From Archangium lansingense (GTDB lineage Bacteria; Myxococcota; Myxococcia; Myxococcales; Myxococcaceae): DNA of 64,000 nucleotides. The notes below the pieces were generated by a model. It saw nothing but the letters and a program-made list of their open reading frames with translations, made no database searches and was not told the origin of the DNA. The position numbers and the translations under genes were made by a program. Shown here piece by piece: positions 17,515 through 24,344 of this stretch (the stretch's first letter is position 1; the number at the start of each line of letters is the position of its first letter). The stretch covers positions 9,966,501-10,030,500 of the forward strand of contig NZ_JAPNKA010000001.1 of the NCBI RefSeq assembly GCF_026626635.1, read 5' to 3'.

Positions 17515-17746
17515 TCAGGGCATGTCCGTGACGGAGATGTACTGCTTGTCGGTGGGCTCGCCCGCGAGCAGCCGGCTGAAGTCCTCGGCGTTGTTGGGGT
17601 GCACGAGGAAGGTGCCCGCGGGCGTCTCCAGGCGCACCGGCTGCGGCGCCACGCGCTCATCCCCGGCAAGGGCCACCACTTCCGGCAACGGAAACGGTCG
17701 CACAACCCGTCATGGCCAGCAGACAGAGCGCGGCGTGGAGCTTCAT
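17515..17746 (-). pseudogene. Small lipoprotein gene split by a frameshift
   Basis: From 17746 the frame MKLHAALCLLAMTGC gives a signal peptide with a lipobox, but it stops after 29 codons. From about 17703 a different frame (RPFPLPEVVALAGDERVAPQ) continues cleanly to VHPNNAEDFSRLLAGEPT and KQYISVTDMP at 17515. The two halves together make a plausible ~75-residue lipoprotein, which suggests one indel near 17690-17705. No classic slippery heptamer is obvious, so a mutation or a base-calling error is more likely than programmed shifting. The alternative is a GTG start at 17703 for a 62-residue protein without a signal. Confidence 0.5.
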
Positions 17747-17919
17747 CCAGGTCCTCCCAAAGCAAGAGCGGCCCGCGAGGCGGGAATCGGGGGCGCCTGG
17801 GTACGTCGCTTTGGTCCGGGAGGCAAGTCCCCGGCTGCGGCCGAGTGTACACATGACAACGCCCGCGCCCCGTGGCTTCCGGGACGCGGGCGCGGGGTCC
17901 AGCTCCACCCGCGAGGGGA

Positions 17920-19449
17920 CTACCGAGGCTGCCAGCGAGGGCGGTGGTCGTCGCCGCGGTTGCTCGGGGTGGTGGTGCCCGTCCAGGTGTGGGTGATGAC
18001 GGTGCCCACCTTGAGCGCGGCCGCGTCCGTGGCCGCGGGGTCGATGCGCTGCACCCTCAGCTTGCCGCCGGAGAGGTACGCGATGAAGTGGCCGTCCGGA
18101 GAGAACGACGGCAGGGTCGCCTCAGTCGCGAGCTCCATCTCCGCACCCTGCGGAGCGCCGGTGGCGTCGACACGCCGCACGAAGATGACGTTGCCCTGCT
18201 GGTTCTGGCACTCGGCCCCTCCCGTGCAGAGGGTGGCGTCGCCTCCCGTCGGCTTGAGGTAATAGACCCGGACGTAGGCGGCATGCGTCCCACCCGGAGC
18301 ATAGGTGTGGTTGGCGATGAAGGACTTGAGCTGACCGGCCGTGGGGCTCGTGACATCCACGCTGGTGCCCGCCGCGATGGACTGGGGCGCCGGGGTCCCC
18401 GTGGCCCCGGGGTTGAGGGTGAAGAGTTGGGTGAGCGGCGTGGACAACCCCCCAAGCGTCTCCGCGTTGCCCGCGGCGTCGAGGTAGAGCAGGACCCCGT
18501 TGGCGTTGTTGTGCAGCGGCTGCTCACTGCTGGTGGGCGCGCCCGCCACCGGGCTCTCCGCACCACCCAGTACCTTGGTCTTCAAGCCAATGGTGTTCAC
18601 GCTGTAGGCGAAGCTGTTGCCGTCCGCCGCCCACGAGGGGAAGACGCCCTCGGTGGTGGCCGTCTGCACGGCGCCGCCCGTGCCGGGGATGACCGAGATG
18701 CCCGAGATGCTCCCCGACGACGCCGTCGTGCTCCAGGCGAGCGAGGCCGCAGGCTCCCACTCCAGGTGACGGAAGTCGACGGTGCCGCCGGCATTGGCGC
18801 CGGTGGTGAGCGAGGTCTTCTGCCCCGCCGTGAGCGGGAGGTTCCGGGTGACGAGTGTCACGGCAGTGCCGGTCTCCTCCTCCACGAAGGCCACCGCGGT
18901 GCCCTCCTTGTTCCACCGCGGAAAGCGGCTCGGCCCCGTGGTGCTCTCGCTGAGCTTCGTCGTCTCGGTGGTGCCGGCCGGCGGCTCGGAACCGGGAGTC
19001 TTGTAGCGCACGACCACCGCATCGGTCGCGGTCGCACTACCGCTCGCGGCCGTCGTCAGCGCGATGTGGAGCGGCTGGCACTTCTTGGCGCCACCGGAGT
19101 CCTCGCAATACAGGCCGGCCATGCAGTTGGCGTTGGCCGTGCAGTCCCCGCCCTCGGCCACGGTCATCGTGCCCGCGTCCGTCTCCGTGCCCGCGTCCGT
19201 CTCCGTTCCTGCGTCTGTCTCCGTCCCCGCGTCTGTCTCCGTCCCCGCGTCCGTGCCCGCGTCCCCGCTCGACGGTGGGGCAACGTCCCGGGACTCGCAC
19301 TCGTTGTCGACACAAGCCCACCGCTTGCCTTCGCCCGGCGATCCTCTCTTGTTCTGACAGTCGATCTGGTCGACGCACTCCTCTTCACAGCCCGTCGCCA
19401 CCACCATCAGAGCGCTCACGAGCGCACCCAGGACAACACGCTTGGTCAT
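17920..19449 (-). CDS. Lipoprotein with Asp/Ala/Gly/Thr/Glu repeats and a WD40-like/TolB-like propeller
   Basis: A 509-residue lipoprotein with signal VVLGALVSALMVVATGC. Residues ~25-50 are Cys-rich. A low-complexity tract of TDAGTE hexapeptides (about residues 65-95) follows, then another Cys-rich segment (CTANANCMAGLYCEDSGGAKKC). From about residue 130 come repeated blocks such as RFPRWNKEGTAVAFVEE, FPSWAADGNSFAYSVN and LPSFSPDGHFIAYLSGG. These are PD40/TolB-type beta-propeller blades. It is likely anchored in an envelope membrane; its ligand is unknown. The start at 19449 is set by the signal peptide. Confidence 0.8.
   Translation of the reverse strand: MTKRVVLGALVSALMVVATGCEEECVDQIDCQNKRGSPGEGKRWACVDNECESRDVAPPSSGDAGTDAGTETDAGTETDAGTETDAGTETDAGTMTVAEGGDCTANANCMAGLYCEDSGGAKKCQPLHIALTTAASGSATATDAVVVRYKTPGSEPPAGTTETTKLSESTTGPSRFPRWNKEGTAVAFVEEETGTAVTLVTRNLPLTAGQKTSLTTGANAGGTVDFRHLEWEPAASLAWSTTASSGSISGISVIPGTGGAVQTATTEGVFPSWAADGNSFAYSVNTIGLKTKVLGGAESPVAGAPTSSEQPLHNNANGVLLYLDAAGNAETLGGLSTPLTQLFTLNPGATGTPAPQSIAAGTSVDVTSPTAGQLKSFIANHTYAPGGTHAAYVRVYYLKPTGGDATLCTGGAECQNQQGNVIFVRRVDATGAPQGAEMELATEATLPSFSPDGHFIAYLSGGKLRVQRIDPAATDAAALKVGTVITHTWTGTTTPSNRGDDHRPRWQPR
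19169..19264. repeat. 18-bp tandem repeat coding for TDAGTE units
   Basis: About five direct copies of an 18-base unit (GTGCCCGCGTCC plus GTCTCC, with small variants) lie inside the lipoprotein gene. They encode the hexapeptide tract. In-frame unit length means copy-number change would lengthen or shorten the linker without breaking the protein. Confidence 0.85.
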
Positions 19450-19580
19450 ATGGACCCTCCGAAGCTGCCGCGTGCGTATAGGCTCGCCCCCGGCCTCGCG
19501 GGACTGAACCAGGCGCCTACAACCGCGGCCGCTGTCGCGGGCTGAACGACAGACGAACGAAGTGCCACCGGACCTTTCCG

Positions 19581-20378
19581 ATGATTGACACCCACTGCCA
19601 TCTCGACGCACCGCGTTTCGAGCCGGACCGGGACGAAGTGCTCGCCCGCGCCTGGGCCGCCGGACTGCACGGAATCCTCGTCCCCGGGGTGGGCCCGGAC
19701 AACTGGGAGCCGCTGCTCGCCATGTCCCGCGCCGAGCCACGCCTCCAGGTGGGACTCGGCATCCACCCCCAACTGCTGCCGGACCTCCCCCCCGAGCAGG
19801 ATGAGGCACACCTCGAGCGCCTGGACGCGCTGCTCTCCCAGGGAGGCGCCATTGCGGTGGGCGAGTGCGGGTTGGACGGGCCCTCGGCCGCGGGCGCGCC
19901 CATGGAGCGGCAGGTGGCGGTGCTGCGACGACACCTGGAGCTCGCACGCAAGCACAACCTGCCCGTGCTCATGCACTGCTTCCGCGCGCACCCTGCCCTC
20001 ATCGAGCTCTTCAAGCAGGAGCCCCTGCCCGAGGCCGGCGTGCTGATGCACAGCTACGGCGGGGGCGTGGACCTGGCTCGCTTCTACATCCAGAAGGGCT
20101 GTTACTTCTCCTTCGCGGGGCCCGTCACCTGGGCCGAGGCGCGCAAGCCCCTGGATGCCCTGCGTGTCATCCCCCCGGACCGGCTGATGGCGGAGACGGA
20201 TGCCCCGGACCAGGCGCCCACGCCCCACCGGGGGCAGCGCTCGGAGCCCGGCTACCTGCCGCGCGTCATCGAGGGCATGGCCCGGGTGCTGGGGGAGCCG
20301 GTGGAGGTGCTCGCCCAGCGGACGACCGAGAACGCCCGCCGGCTGTTCCGGGAAGCCTTTCCCCCTCCTTCGCGGTAG
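19581..20378 (+). CDS. TatD-family metal-dependent hydrolase/DNase
   Basis: A 265-residue TIM-barrel amidohydrolase of the TatD family, two-metal nucleases acting in the cytoplasm. Metal ligands are visible in MIDTHCHLDAPRF, GECGLDG, LMHCFRAH, LMHSYGGG and AETDAPDQAP. The C-terminal NARRLFREAF is typical. It is followed after 28 bases by tcdA on the same strand. The start at 19581 puts the HxH motif at residues 5-7, as the family requires. Confidence 0.9.
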   Translation: MIDTHCHLDAPRFEPDRDEVLARAWAAGLHGILVPGVGPDNWEPLLAMSRAEPRLQVGLGIHPQLLPDLPPEQDEAHLERLDALLSQGGAIAVGECGLDGPSAAGAPMERQVAVLRRHLELARKHNLPVLMHCFRAHPALIELFKQEPLPEAGVLMHSYGGGVDLARFYIQKGCYFSFAGPVTWAEARKPLDALRVIPPDRLMAETDAPDQAPTPHRGQRSEPGYLPRVIEGMARVLGEPVEVLAQRTTENARRLFREAFPPPSR

Positions 20379-20406
20379 GGAGGCGGTCGCGCTATAGAGG
20401 CCCTTC

Positions 20407-21273
20407 ATGAATCCGCAGCCCACTCCCCCGGAAGCCGTCCCCGCCACCACTGGCACTCCCGCTCCCTCGGAGCCCAAGCCCTTCAAGCTGCACCGGCGCT
20501 TCGACCGCACCGGCCGCCTGCTCGGAGACCCGGCGATGGAGCGGCTGGCCAAGGCCCGCGTGGTGGTGTTCGGCCTGGGAGGCGTGGGCAGCTACGCCGC
20601 CGAGGGCCTCGTGCGCAGCGGGATTGGCCACCTCACGCTGGTGGACTTCGACACCGTGTGCGTCACCAACGGCAACCGCCAGCTCCACGCCACCGCGAAG
20701 ACGGTGGGCAAGCCCAAGGCGGAGCTGATGGCGCAGCGCTGCAAGGAGATCAACCCCGACGCCCAGGTGCAGGGCCTGCGCGAGTTCTACCGCGACGAGC
20801 TGGCGGACCAGCTACTCGCCCCGGGCAGCTACGACTACGTGGTGGACGCCATCGACAACGTGAAGGCCAAGCTGCACCTGCTGCACCGGTGCGTCAGCCT
20901 GGGGATTCCCGTGGTCAGCTCCATGGGCGCGGCGGCCCGCCTGGACCCCACGGCCATCCGCGTGGAGGACCTGTGTGAGACGCACATGGACCCCTTCGCC
21001 AAGGACATCCGCAAGCTGCTCAAGCGCAAGTACGGCGTGCCCACCGAGCGGCCCACGGGCATCACCGCCGTGTACTCCATCGAGCAGCGGCGCCAGCCCC
21101 TGTCCCTGCGCTACGACGCGGACGACGGCTTCTCGTGCGTGTGCCCCAACGACAACGACTTCCATAGCTGCGAGCACCGCAACCAGATTGATGGCAGCGT
21201 GGCCTTCGTCACCTCCGTGTTCGGCATGAACGCCGCCGGTGTGGTGGTGCGCCGCCTGTCGCAGGGGCGATGA
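20407..21273 (+). CDS. tcdA: tRNA threonylcarbamoyladenosine dehydratase
   Basis: A 288-residue E1-like (ThiF/MoeB fold) enzyme that cyclises t6A37 of ANN-decoding tRNAs to ct6A using ATP. Visible are the ATP-binding VVVFGLGGVGSYAAEGLVRSG, LVDFDTVCVTNGNRQL, DYVVDAIDNVKAKLHL and VVSSMGAAARLDP. The C-terminal cysteine-containing segment includes FSCVCPNDNDFHSCEHR. A 30-residue Pro/Thr-rich N-terminal extension precedes the fold. The stop is followed at once by a tRNA 3'-end fragment and atypical sequence, so this gene marks the left border of the accessory region. Confidence 0.88.
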   Translation: MNPQPTPPEAVPATTGTPAPSEPKPFKLHRRFDRTGRLLGDPAMERLAKARVVVFGLGGVGSYAAEGLVRSGIGHLTLVDFDTVCVTNGNRQLHATAKTVGKPKAELMAQRCKEINPDAQVQGLREFYRDELADQLLAPGSYDYVVDAIDNVKAKLHLLHRCVSLGIPVVSSMGAAARLDPTAIRVEDLCETHMDPFAKDIRKLLKRKYGVPTERPTGITAVYSIEQRRQPLSLRYDADDGFSCVCPNDNDFHSCEHRNQIDGSVAFVTSVFGMNAAGVVVRRLSQGR

Positions 21274-21274
21274 T

Positions 21275-21299
21275 CGTCCCCGACGGGATTCGAACCCGC
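21275..21299 (-). other. tRNA 3'-end fragment (putative attachment-site scar)
   Basis: Read on the minus strand this is a T-arm (GCGGG, TTCGAAT, CCCGT) followed by a seven-base acceptor strand CGGGGAC and a discriminator G. The matching 5' acceptor GTCCCCG and the rest of a tRNA are absent in the ~80 bases where they should be. The acceptor resembles tRNA-Glu. A free tRNA 3' end at the border of AT-richer DNA is what integration into a tRNA gene leaves behind. Confidence 0.6.
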
Positions 21300-21500
21300 A
21301 GACACGGCGATAGGAAACCCCAGGCAGGACACGCTGTTACCCGCTATCGCCTTGAAAAATCATCACCGACAGTCCCAACGCTCGACATATCATCGCTATG
21401 TTGGCGATTTTTATGGCGATTATGCTCTGTCGTTCGAGAACAGCCAGCGACCACCCGACGCTCAGCGTCCGGGACCTCACCCGCCATTCAGGGTCTATCC

Positions 21501-21803
21501 ATGACAGTGCATGGACGAGTGCTCTATTCGGGGCTGCTCCTTCAGCTCCTGCTCGCAGGGTGTCAATCACCCAGGCCTTATATCATCCCATGCCAAAGCA
21601 TTCGTCCAAACACAGACTGCGTGTGCTCTGGAACACCACATGCTTGTTATCAGCGATGTGATGGTGATTCAGAATGCCCGGTTGGCTATGTTTGTGCCTG
21701 TTCCTATGGCTACAGCAGATGTAGCGCAAGTGCCGTGTACGGAGCGCTCGATTTCTACGCAGAGAACGTATGCGTACGTTATAATCGGGTAGATCAGTTG
21801 TAA
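21501..21803 (+). CDS. Small cysteine-rich lipoprotein
   Basis: A 100-residue lipoprotein with signal VLYSGLLLQLLLAGC. The mature part has twelve or so cysteines in short spacings (CVCSGTPHACYQRC, CDGDSECPVGYVCACS). The CDGDSECPxGYVC pattern resembles the short Cys-rich EGF/knottin-like units found in many myxobacterial surface proteins. Codon use and base composition are AT-richer than the neighbours, suggesting transfer. The region 21300-21500 before it holds no convincing gene. An IS91 remnant begins within about 15 bases of its stop. Confidence 0.65.
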   Translation: MTVHGRVLYSGLLLQLLLAGCQSPRPYIIPCQSIRPNTDCVCSGTPHACYQRCDGDSECPVGYVCACSYGYSRCSASAVYGALDFYAENVCVRYNRVDQL

Positions 21804-21816
21804 GGACGAACTGCGT

Positions 21817-22068
21817 GCGATGGGTACTGCTGAAGGAGAAGGGGCTGCTCTCGGACGTCCTCACCCTTTTCCTGCGAGCGGTGTTTGCCCTGCAACGTCG
21901 CAGGGCACGGCGGCAGGGCGTGCGCGGTGGACAGACCGGGGCCGTCTCTTTTTCTCCAATTTTTCGGCTCGGCCTTGCAAGTAACCCCTCACTACCATGC
22001 GCTGGTGCCGGAAGGCGTCTTCGTGCCGGGGAGGGCGGCGTGCGCTTCGAGGCGTTGCCGCCGCCCAC
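21817..22068 (+). pseudogene. IS91-type transposase remnant 1 (N-terminal/middle part)
   Basis: Two frames joined by a shift near 21950 give KGLLSDVLTLFLRAVFALQ, RRARRQGVRGGQTGAVSF, then FGSALQVTPHYHALVPEGV. This is the region of IS91/IS801-type rolling-circle (Y2) transposases that carries the His-hydrophobe-His metal site (HYH). After a further shift it matches remnant 3 at 36505 (VRFEALPPPTQ) and ends abruptly at 22068. No start, no catalytic Tyr region and no IS ends are present. Confidence 0.75.
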
Positions 22069-22448
22069 GCAATGGCTTCGGCGTGGAGATCGACAACCTG
22101 CGCGAGGGCACGGCGGACCACACGGTCACGGGGTTCATCATCGCCGCCCTCTTCGTCCTCGGAGGCCTGGCCCTCATCCGCTCCGCGCGGCGCGCGAAGC
22201 TGCCGCCCGAGCTGAGGGAGGCGCCCGTCGTGGTGCGTCCCGCCCTGGGTGCGCGCGACATCGAGCGGGCCGTGCTCGCCTGCGCGAAGCAGCACGGAGG
22301 CCGCGTCACCATCGCCGAGGTGGCGGCGGGCAGTCAGCTCTCGTTCACCGAAGCCAAGGAAGTGCTCGAAGAGCTCTCCCGCGCGGGCGCCTGCACCGTG
22401 GACGTCACGGAGAACGGTGCGTTCATCTACGAGTTCGTTGTCAAATAA
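22069..22448 (+). pseudogene. N-terminally truncated small membrane protein
   Basis: The frame entering from the IS91 remnant continues as VEIDNLREGTADHTVTG, a transmembrane helix (FIIAALFVLGGLALIRSA), and a soluble helix-rich domain (RDIERAVLACAKQHGG, LSFTEAKEVLEELSRAG) ending IYEFVVK. The C-terminal part looks like a small winged-helix-like module. The original start has been replaced by transposon sequence. It overlaps the convergent pilin gene by 22 bases. Confidence 0.6.
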
Positions 22449-23017
22449 TAGTGAACACAAGAAGAGCCGTCCGCGCAAGCGATGGAAATAGCGGAGATTG
22501 AAATAACGCCATTGATATCCTTGATGGACTGTGTGGCTAAAGCTGCCTTATCTGTTCCTGTGAAGTCCGCATCTTTGTTCACGATGACATACTCCACAAC
22601 GTCGCCAAGGTTCAGCTTTCCAAGTGCTATGCAGGCCTCGGAAGAGAGAGGACCTACGTGGATGATGCCCAAATCGGGGCCAGGGCTGAAATTTGTCGAA
22701 CCAAAAGTCATCTTGGCGTTCGCTATGGGCAGGTTGTAACCACTACCATCAGCAGCTTCATAGCTTGAAGGTAGCGCACCAATAGCCACGGCCGTTCGAT
22801 TGTCTAAACCTGTCATACTCTTCCCTTGGTAGAGGTCAGAGATTTTTTGGACAGCGGACGTCGTAAGCATTTCGGTGTCTGCGAGTTTGCGCTGATTGGA
22901 GGTCGCGAGATAAAGTGTCAGCCCCCCCGCGATGACAACGGCAGCGATGGCAAGGAGCATGGCAGTTTCAATGAGGGTCAAACCTCTTGGTGGGGGGTTG
23001 CGAAATCTGGCGAACAT
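22427..23017 (-). CDS. Orphan type IVb-like pilin
   Basis: A 196-residue prepilin. The leader MFARFRNPPPRG is followed by LTLIETAMLLAIAAVVIAGGLTLYL, with Glu5. The N-terminal Leu after cleavage and the two late cysteines (about residues 183 and 189) recall type IVb major pilins (TcpA/BfpA/PilS). It stands alone, away from the minor-pilin operon, and is clearly AT-richer than its neighbours. It therefore looks acquired. Partner assembly genes are not in the window. Confidence 0.75.
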   Translation of the reverse strand: MFARFRNPPPRGLTLIETAMLLAIAAVVIAGGLTLYLATSNQRKLADTEMLTTSAVQKISDLYQGKSMTGLDNRTAVAIGALPSSYEAADGSGYNLPIANAKMTFGSTNFSPGPDLGIIHVGPLSSEACIALGKLNLGDVVEYVIVNKDADFTGTDKAALATQSIKDINGVISISAISIACADGSSCVHYYLTTNS

Positions 23018-23148
23018 TGCTTAGAGCCTCTTGTCCGGGATGAAGGAGCGCCGCCTGGGAATGCACGTTCCGAACCAGGGCGGCCCACTCGTCCAGGCGC
23101 GAGGAATTCCTGTCATCGGGCGCTCGTCCAGGGCCCCTGGAGCAGGGC

Positions 23149-23182
23149 TGACGCGTCAACTGACACGTCAATGGACACGTCA
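23149..23182. promoter_or_regulatory. Three TGACxCGTCA-type sites at 12-bp period
   Basis: TGACGCGTCA (23149-23158), TGACACGTCA (23161-23170) and GGACACGTCA (23173-23182) start exactly 12 bases apart. They lie 46 bases ahead of the truncated methyltransferase start. A TATAGT hexamer at 23214 is a possible -10. Phased half-palindromes of this form look like an operator array for a dimeric repressor (TetR- or MarR-like). The regulator is not identified. Confidence 0.5.
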
Positions 23183-23227
23183 GCATCACCACCCCGCTTG
23201 AGCGGCGCATAAGTATAGTCGGGGCCC

Positions 23228-23338
23228 ATGAACCCTTCTCCTCCCCACCCCGCGCAGCTCATCGTCGATCTCGGCTTTGGATTCATCCTCTCGGGCGCGC
23301 TCGCCGCGGCCACCGAGCTGGGGGTCGCGGACCACCTG
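23228..23338 (+). pseudogene. Start of an O-methyltransferase-like gene, truncated by an IS91 remnant
   Basis: The 37 codons MNPSPPHPAQLIVDLGFGF and ILSGALAAATELGVADHLE match the dimerisation-domain start of SAM-dependent small-molecule O-methyltransferases. At about 23339 the reading passes directly into IS91 transposase sequence (LEKRGALPAQGP). The SAM-binding domain is missing, so no enzyme is made. Confidence 0.65.
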
Positions 23339-23915
23339 GAGCTGGAGAAAAGAGGGGCCCTGCCCGCGCAAGGGCCTGAGGACGCGCTGCAGGCGTACCA
23401 GGCGCACTCCCTGCAGCAACGGCTGCGCTGGACGGAGGTGGACGTCCGGCCCCCTCCCAACAAGCAGCTGCGGTGCGCCTTGCTGGAGGGTTTCTCCCTG
23501 CACGCCAACACGCACCTGCATGCCAACGACAGGCAGGGACTGGAACGGCTATGGCCGCTACGGGGCGCGCGGTGCGCTGGCGCTGGCGCGGCTGTCACGA
23601 GCGGAGGACGGCCGCATCGCCTATCGGATGAAGCGCCTGCTGCCGGACGGCACCACGCACCTCCTCTTCACCGGGTTGGAGTTGCTGCGTCGTCTGGCGT
23701 CCCTGGTGCCTCCGCCTCGGGCAATCCTCACGAGGTTCCACGGCGTCTTCGCTCCAGGCGCCAAACTGCGGCCATTTCTGCTCCCTCAAGCAGGTGCGGA
23801 GGAGGCGAGCGCGGGGCTTGAGGCAGCGGCCAGCAAGGAGCGGATGAAGGAGAGGACACCGCGAGTGGACTGGGCAGAGTTGCTCAGCAGGACGTTCGAC
23901 TTCGACGTGTTCAAG
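23339..23915 (+). pseudogene. IS91-type transposase remnant 2 (C-terminal half)
   Basis: The first frame reads QAYQAHSLQQRLRWTEVDV and FSLHANTHLHANDRQGLERL. A frameshift near 23550 leads to YGRYGARGALALARLSRAED, YRMKRLLPDGTTHLLFT and LASLVPPPRAILTRFHGVFA, then VDWAELLSRTFDFDVF. These are the conserved blocks of IS91/IS801-type transposases. The terminal zinc-ribbon part is missing here; it survives in remnant 4 at 52186. The remnant shares long near-identical stretches with remnant 3 at 36505. Confidence 0.82.
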
Positions 23916-24053
23916 ACGCAAACGGCAAAAACCCCATCCGCTTCTCGCTCCACCGCCGGGTTTTCAGGCTGCCCAGGCGCTCGTCGGCTTCGCGCGTAGC
24001 CGCCCAGCCAGGCGCGCCATGTCCTCAGCAGCAGAGGCCGTCAGGCGAGCGGG

Positions 24054-24344
24054 ATGGGCAAGCGTGTTTGGAAAGTGAAGTGGAAGGCGCGCCCGGCCCC
24101 GGACGGCGAGGAGCGGCTGAGCAGGGCCGTCAGGCTGCTGCTGGAGGCAGCCCGCAGCGGCTCGTCGGCAAGAAGGACAGGCCCCGGGGCCGCATCATGC
24201 AGCCAGGAGCCAAGGGGCGAGGAGGACGCCCAGGAGGAGGGCCATGACGCAGAGAGCGGCACTGTATGCGCGCGTGTCGACGACGCGCCAGCAGGAGGAG
24301 AGGACGGTGGCCTCGCAACTGGCGGCCTTGGAGAAGGCCGCTGA
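24054..24344 (+). CDS. Small ORF ahead of the serine recombinase (uncertain)
   Basis: A 96-codon frame starts MGKRVWKVKWKARPAPDGEERLSRAVRLLLEAA and is then Gly/Glu/Ala-rich. It overlaps the recombinase gene by about 100 bases. The first 35 residues look like real protein (basic strand, then helix); the rest may be out-of-frame reading. It could be an accessory gene of the recombinase element. I do not recognise a family. Confidence 0.35.
   Translation: MGKRVWKVKWKARPAPDGEERLSRAVRLLLEAARSGSSARRTGPGAASCSQEPRGEEDAQEEGHDAESGTVCARVDDAPAGGEDGGLATGGLGEGR

Noticed and set aside
19169..19264. 18-bp tandem units considered as a regulatory array
   Set aside because: They are in frame within a lipoprotein gene and encode a TDAGTE linker, so coding explains them.
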